Of a stretch of DNA of 64,000 bases, positions 59,948 to 64,000 are shown piece after piece. Position numbers and translations under genes: made by a program. Position 1 is the stretch's first letter; every line of letters begins with the position of its first letter. This DNA is from Pseudomonadota bacterium (GTDB lineage Bacteria > Myxococcota_A > UBA796 > SXON01): positions 24,342 through 88,341 of the forward strand of contig JAUXQH010000042.1 in the NCBI GenBank assembly GCA_030685065.1, read 5' to 3'. The notes beneath the pieces are model-generated. The model worked only from the letters and a program-made list of their open reading frames with translations. It had not been told where the DNA came from and searched no databases.

Positions 59948-61494
59948 TCACGGCAGCCGCGCGAACACCATCTCGAACGTGGCGCGCGCCTCGGCGTGCG
60001 ACGTGGTGGCCCAGAGCGACGGGGCGCCGGTGCCGAGCACGTCGGGACCGAAGCCGCCGGAGGTGTAGTCGCCGTCGCGGAGGCGCGCGATCGTGACGGG
60101 GCGGCCCATCCCCGCGTCCTCGATGGCGGCGAACACGGTGTTGCCGAGGGTGTCCAGGTAGAGGACCATCAGGTCGGCGCGGTCATCGCCGATGGCGTGG
60201 GCCAGCTGGAAGGTGCCGCCGTACAGCAGCCACGGCGCGCCGCACGTGGCGGTGGTGATGTCGATGGGGCCGCCGGTGGCGAGCCGCGCGGGGTCGATCG
60301 TGCAGAGCGCGGCCACCGGGCGCGTCACGTCCCCGACCGGCTCGGACGCCAAGAAGACGGTGTCGGCGACGCCGTCCTCGTCGAGATCGCCGGGGGAGAG
60401 AGAGCCCCCCCACTTCGGGTAGGACGTGTCGGTCAGCGTGGCCCATGCGTCCGCGGCGCCGAGCACCCGCGCGGGGTCGAGCTGGGAGGAAAGGAACAGC
60501 GTGAACGCGCCGCCGACGAGCTGGAACACCTCCACGCGCCCGTCGCCGTCGACGTCAGGGATGCAGCGGGGACCCTCACCCTCGACCGCGCCGAGGAGGC
60601 CGCCGGCGATGTCGCCCGTGCTCGCCAGGGTGCCGGCGTAGAACGTCGTGACCGACCGAAAGCTCTGGTAGAGCTCGTCGCGCCCGTCGCCGTCGAGGTC
60701 GCAGCCGAGCGGATCGAGCCGCACGTCGGAGACCCACGTGGCGATGTCGGGGTGCGCGGCGTCGCCGAGGTGGGCGCCGGACCGGACGCGGTAGGCGATG
60801 CCGTCGTCGTTGGAGGTCCAGCTCGAGAGCTCGGGGATGTCGTCCCCATCGAGGTCGTCGACAAACGTGGGGTCCTCTACGCCGAGGTCGATCACCCGGT
60901 CGGCGTCACACATCGTCAGGTCGCCGCCGCTCGCGAGGCGCGTGCCGTCGAACAGCGTGAGGCGGTCGCGAACGACGTGTAGTCGTCGGTCCACGCGAGC
61001 AGGTCGTCGACGCCGTCGCCGTCGCGATCGCCCACCCACTGCACGCGCCCGCCGAAGTGGGCGTCGGGCTCGTCGTGGATCACCCGCGCCCACGCCGCGG
61101 ACATCTCCAGCGACGGCGCCGCCGCGAGGTCGGCCCCGCGGAAGAAGTAGACCGCGCCCACGCCGTCGTACACCGCGTCCTCGCCGCGCACGCCCACCAC
61201 GAGCTCGTCGAGGCCGTCGCCGTCCAGATCGGCACCCGCCGCGAGCGGGAAGGGGCCCTCGTGCGTCGTGCCGCACGCGGAGATGCGGAGGTCGGGGGCC
61301 GCGTCGAGGGTGTCGGCCCAGGTGTGGGCGCCGAGGAGGCTGGCGGGGAGGGCGGTGTCGGTGTGGGCGGTGTCGGCGTGGACGGTGTCGGCGGTGTCGG
61401 CGTGGGCGTCGGCGCTGTCGGCGTCGGCGGTGTCCACATCGTCGCGAGGCGGATCCACGCGCTCGGTGCAGGCCATGAGGAAGAGCGCGATCAC
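59948..61494 (-). pseudogene. VCBS/FG-GAP lipoprotein broken by a frameshift near 60975
   Basis: From GTG at 61494: VIALFLMACTE (lipobox), an Asp/Thr/Ala linker (DTADADSADAHADTAD), then repeats DLDGDGLDELVVGVRG and [18 protein letters not shown]. After that the frame reads ATASRCSTARAS and stops at about 60916. The frame that reuses one base continues with VRDRLTLFDGTRLASGG and further repeats (DLDGDDIPELSSW, DVDGDGRVEVFQL, DLDEDGVADTVFLAS) to TGA at 59948. So a one-base loss (or -1 shift) lies at about 60970-60985. Either a true pseudogene or a consensus error; the rest looks intact, about 514 residues if joined. Confidence 0.8.
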
Positions 61495-61879
61495 GCGCGG
61501 CGCCGACGTGCGAGGTTCGCGGCGTCGAGCACGTCGAGCGCGGTCGGGTGCGCGAGCAGGAGCATCCGGCAAGAGTACCCGTGGCCGCGTCGCCCGGCGA
61601 GATCCGTGCGCACCCTGCGCGGACGCAGGGCCGGTTGTCCTGCGGGGTCGCCCTGCCACAAGTGGGGGTGCCTGCGTCAGGTGGCTGGAAGGCGGTCGCG
61701 CCTCGCGGCCGGTCCGGCGCGCGCTCCGCCCTGGGAGCGCGCGCCGACCAAGGCCGCAGGCCGCGCCTGGAAGACGCCGGCCCCGCCGTCCTCGGCGGGG
61801 GAGACGCCCCGATCGATGCGGCCGTGCGGTTGCCGCCCTGCCCCCACCCGCCGTACCCTCGCGCTTCTTCGGATCCCCC
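61495..61879. other. 385-base divergent intergenic region
   Basis: It lies between the frameshifted lipoprotein and the sulfotransferase fusion. It holds copy C of the structured repeat (61685-61814). The rest is GC-rich with no credible gene; a 24-codon frame (61565-61491) that ends in the lipoprotein GTG is probably chance. No clear promoter hexamers are seen. Confidence 0.6.
61685..61814. repeat. structured intergenic repeat, copy C
   Basis: 130 bases. CTGGAAGGCGG opening, first hairpin CGCG-CCT-CGCG (61697-61707), core GCCGGTCCGGC (61708-61718), second hairpin GCGCGCTCC/GGAGCGCGC, GCCGACCAAG (61743-61752), third hairpin GCC-GCA-GGC (61753-61761), fourth hairpin CCCCGCCG/CGGCGGGG, ending GATC as in copy B. 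Confidence 0.75.
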
Positions 61880-63829
61880 ATGCCCGTCGCCTTCGTCATC
61901 GGCGCCCCTCGCAGCGGCACCACCCTCCTCCGCGTCATGCTCGCCGGGCACCCCCAGCTCTTCTCGCCGCCCGAGATGGTCATCGCGCCGTTCGCGACGA
62001 TGCAGGAGCGCAAGGCCCGCCTCGCCGAGCGCTTCTGGGAGAAGGGCGGCCTGCGCCGCGCCCTGATGGAGCTCGACGGGCTCGATGTCGACGCCGCCAA
62101 GGAGCGCGAGGCGACGTTCGACGACAAGACCGTGCCCGAGGTGTACCAGTACCTCTTCGACCGCCTCCACGACGACGCGCCGGGGGGCGACGGCACCGAG
62201 CGCATCCTCGTCGACAAGTGCCCGCACCTCGTCGCGACCCCCGAGGCGCTCACGCGCCTCGCCACCTGGTACCCCGACGCCCGGTGGATCTGGATCATCC
62301 GCCACCCCGGCAGCGTGACCCGCAGCGTCGAGAACATGCCCATGGCCGAGGTCATGCTCCAGGGCTACGCGCCCGAGGCCCGCAGCATCTGGCACCACGC
62401 GAACCGCAACCTCCAGCGGTTCCTCGCGGGCGTCCCCGACGACCGCAAGGTGCTCGTCCGCTACGAGGAGCTCGTGGCGGACCCGCGCCCGGTGCTCGAG
62501 CGGGTCTGCGCCACGCTCGGCGTGCCCTTCCACGACGCCGTGCTCGATCCGTACGAGGGAGACCGCATGCGGGAGGGCCCCCCCGGCGCCCGCGCCGTCG
62601 GCGATCCGAACATGGCCGGCCGCGGCAAGATCGATCCCGAGCTCGCGACGAAGTGGCTCACCGGGTTCGACCCCGCGAGCGTCAGCCCCGAGACCCACGC
62701 CCTCGCCCGCGACCTCGGCTACGATCTGGGCGCCCTCGCGCCGCCGCCCATCACCCAGGTCACGATGGCGATGAACGCGCTGTTCGACACCGCGCGCGAG
62801 CTCGAGGCCCGCATCAAGGTGCCCGCGGATCTCGACGCCGTCGAGGGCCGCCGCTTCCTGCTCCGCATGGTGTCGGCGAGCATCGACCTGTTCGTGGAGG
62901 AGGGCGACGTGGAGGCCCCGCACTTCCACCACTCGGAGGGGCCCACCCGCAAGATGTTCGCCGACAACCCCGACGCCGACTACCTCCGCGCGCCCATCCG
63001 CCTCGGGCCGGGGCGCGTGTATCGGGTCACCGGCACCGTGCCGCCGGGCACCCAATACGTCGGCATGCTGCTCTACAAGCGCGGCGGCATGGTGGGCAAC
63101 CGCCTGCAGGACTACGCTTTCGTGCAACCCGACGGCACCTTCGACGTCCGCATCACCAGCGACGAGCCCCCCGCCTCGGATGGCGTGTGGCTCAAGGGCG
63201 ACGGCGACGAGACCGCCGTCATGATCCGCCAGTACTACACCGACCGCGCCACCCAGCCTCCGGTGACGTTGCACGTGGAACGTTCGGGTGCGGCCGCACC
63301 CGGGCCCTTGACGCCACAAGACCTGACGAAGGGCCTCGAGCGCGCGCGTCGCAACCTCACGACCGTGTTCGAGCGCACCCTCCAGGGCTACACCTTCGCG
63401 TCGCAGATGGCGCTCAACCGCTTCGTGGCGCTCGACGGCGAGCAGTTCTTCCCCACGCCCGACAACTCGTACCTGCTGTGTTGGTACCGCTTCGGCGAGG
63501 ACCAGGTCATGTTCGTGCGCGGCCGCCTGCCGAAGGCGCGGTACTTCAGCTTCACGCTGTACAATGCGTGGATGGAGAGCCTCGACTACACCCGGCATTT
63601 CGGACCGACGGGGCGCGTCTCGCTCAACCACGCCCAGATCCAGACGGACGACCAGGGCAATTTCGAGCTCTGCCTCGCGCACACGGACCCCGGCCACCCC
63701 AACTGGATCAGCACCACCGGCCACGCCGCGGGGTACCTGCTCGCGCGGTCGCTCCTGCCCGAGGAGGCCCTCCCGGTGCCGACGATCGAGGTGCGGTACG
63801 CGCGCGAGTGGAGGGCGTCGAAGGCGTAG
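61880..63829 (+). CDS. sulfotransferase fused to a C-terminal DUF1214-like domain
   Basis: 649 residues from ATG at 61880. N-terminal 280 residues are a sulfotransferase: the PAPS 5'-phosphosulfate loop FVIGAPRSGTTLLR, the 3'-phosphate motif WIWIIRHPGSVTRS and VLVRYEELVADP. A helical linker follows; residues 500-649 match DUF1214: ARYFSFTLYNAWMESLDY, RVSLNHAQIQTD, CLAHTDPGHPNWIST, GYLLARSLLPEE. DUF1214 usually occurs in separate proteins with DUF1254. No signal peptide. The sulfated substrate is unknown; a lipid, polyketide or polysaccharide is possible. The right end of the window follows 171 bases on. Confidence 0.85.
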   Translation: MPVAFVIGAPRSGTTLLRVMLAGHPQLFSPPEMVIAPFATMQERKARLAERFWEKGGLRRALMELDGLDVDAAKEREATFDDKTVPEVYQYLFDRLHDDAPGGDGTERILVDKCPHLVATPEALTRLATWYPDARWIWIIRHPGSVTRSVENMPMAEVMLQGYAPEARSIWHHANRNLQRFLAGVPDDRKVLVRYEELVADPRPVLERVCATLGVPFHDAVLDPYEGDRMREGPPGARAVGDPNMAGRGKIDPELATKWLTGFDPASVSPETHALARDLGYDLGALAPPPITQVTMAMNALFDTARELEARIKVPADLDAVEGRRFLLRMVSASIDLFVEEGDVEAPHFHHSEGPTRKMFADNPDADYLRAPIRLGPGRVYRVTGTVPPGTQYVGMLLYKRGGMVGNRLQDYAFVQPDGTFDVRITSDEPPASDGVWLKGDGDETAVMIRQYYTDRATQPPVTLHVERSGAAAPGPLTPQDLTKGLERARRNLTTVFERTLQGYTFASQMALNRFVALDGEQFFPTPDNSYLLCWYRFGEDQVMFVRGRLPKARYFSFTLYNAWMESLDYTRHFGPTGRVSLNHAQIQTDDQGNFELCLAHTDPGHPNWISTTGHAAGYLLARSLLPEEALPVPTIEVRYAREWRASKA

Positions 63830-64000
63830 CGCCGCGGCTCCGAGGCCTTCCCGGTCGAGCGCTGGGCGCCCCCGCGCGGACGCGGGCGGGGCTCCTCCGG
63901 GGTCGGCCTTCGGCCTCCGCTCGCGCTCCCCGGCTGCGCCGGGCGCGCGGAGCCGCGCGGCCGGGCCGCGCGCCCTCCGGCGCCCCTGGCGCGGGAGGTC
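63830..64000. other. 171 bases of GC-rich hairpin-forming sequence at the window's end
   Basis: No coding sequence is supported. It has short inverted repeats such as GGCC-TTC-GGCC (63902-63912) and CGGC-TGCG-CCGG (63932-63941), and CCCGCG/CGCGGG near 63871-63887. It does not carry the GCCGGTCCGGC or GACCAAG cores of the structured repeat. Confidence 0.5.

Noticed and set aside
61491..61565. 24-codon frame ending in a GTGA overlap with the frameshifted lipoprotein
   Set aside because: No ribosome site and no conserved feature; too short to support without comparison.
59948..63724. 1,258-codon minus-strand frame
   Set aside because: Only its last third (from about 60975) has real VCBS repeats; the upper part is antisense to the sulfotransferase fusion.

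Overview
The window is very GC-rich DNA, densely coded on both strands, from a bacterium that is most likely a member of the Myxococcota or a close relative. The evidence is three secreted proteins ending in a MYXO-CTERM-like tail (Cys-Gly-Cys, one hydrophobic helix, Arg-rich end), many lipoproteins with Asp/Thr/Ser-rich linkers, VCBS/FG-GAP propellers and MopE-type calcium-binding repeats, hybrid histidine kinases, and genes that commonly overlap by GTGA or ATGA. I see no rRNA, tRNA, CRISPR array, prophage or intact insertion sequence.

Layout. 1-5.4 kb: a WD40 propeller (left end missing), a MYXO-CTERM metalloprotease, a MYXO-CTERM subtilase and a lipoprotein. 5.7-10.8 kb: three related ATP-grasp ligases arranged as a divergon around a MYXO-CTERM protein with an altered zinc motif. 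10.8-19.4 kb: a CotH-like lipoprotein, a VCBS lipoprotein interrupted by one stop codon and its intact paralogue, a TPR/coiled-coil pair and a degenerate receiver protein. 19.4-31.3 kb: housekeeping and accessory enzymes (methyltransferase, flavin reductase, HMA metal-binding protein, geranylgeranyl-reductase-like flavoprotein, RNA 2',3'-cyclic phosphodiesterase, MAPEG protein, GH15 glycosidase, FHA protein, arylsulfotransferase-like lipoprotein) and an 11-repeat MopE lipoprotein.

31.3-45.4 kb: a 1,195-residue SSP411/thioredoxin/NHL fusion, a DUF1456 protein, a hybrid histidine kinase, a DUF808 protein, an OmpA lipoprotein, MFS and CDF transporters, a lipoprotein, a CoA-binding protein and a PAS/GAF histidine kinase. 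45.4-52.4 kb: five co-directional lipoprotein genes, three of them tandem FG-GAP paralogues with codon-level minisatellites. 52.6-64 kb: MutS2, another Asp/Thr lipoprotein, a three-gene operon (118-residue small protein, isoprenoid-synthase-like protein, six-helix histidine kinase) divergent from a receiver-EAL protein, a frameshifted VCBS lipoprotein, and a sulfotransferase-DUF1214 fusion.

The best candidates for an undescribed system are the small protein / isoprenoid-synthase-like / membrane kinase operon at 55.9-58.5 kb, which is laid out like ComQXP pheromone signalling without clear homology to its kinase, and the three-ATP-grasp divergon at 5.7-10.8 kb. A structured intergenic repeat with covarying hairpins occurs three times (near 40.8, 52.5 and 61.7 kb). 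Residue numbers and starts were worked out by eye; no database search was run, so family names rest on recognised motifs.
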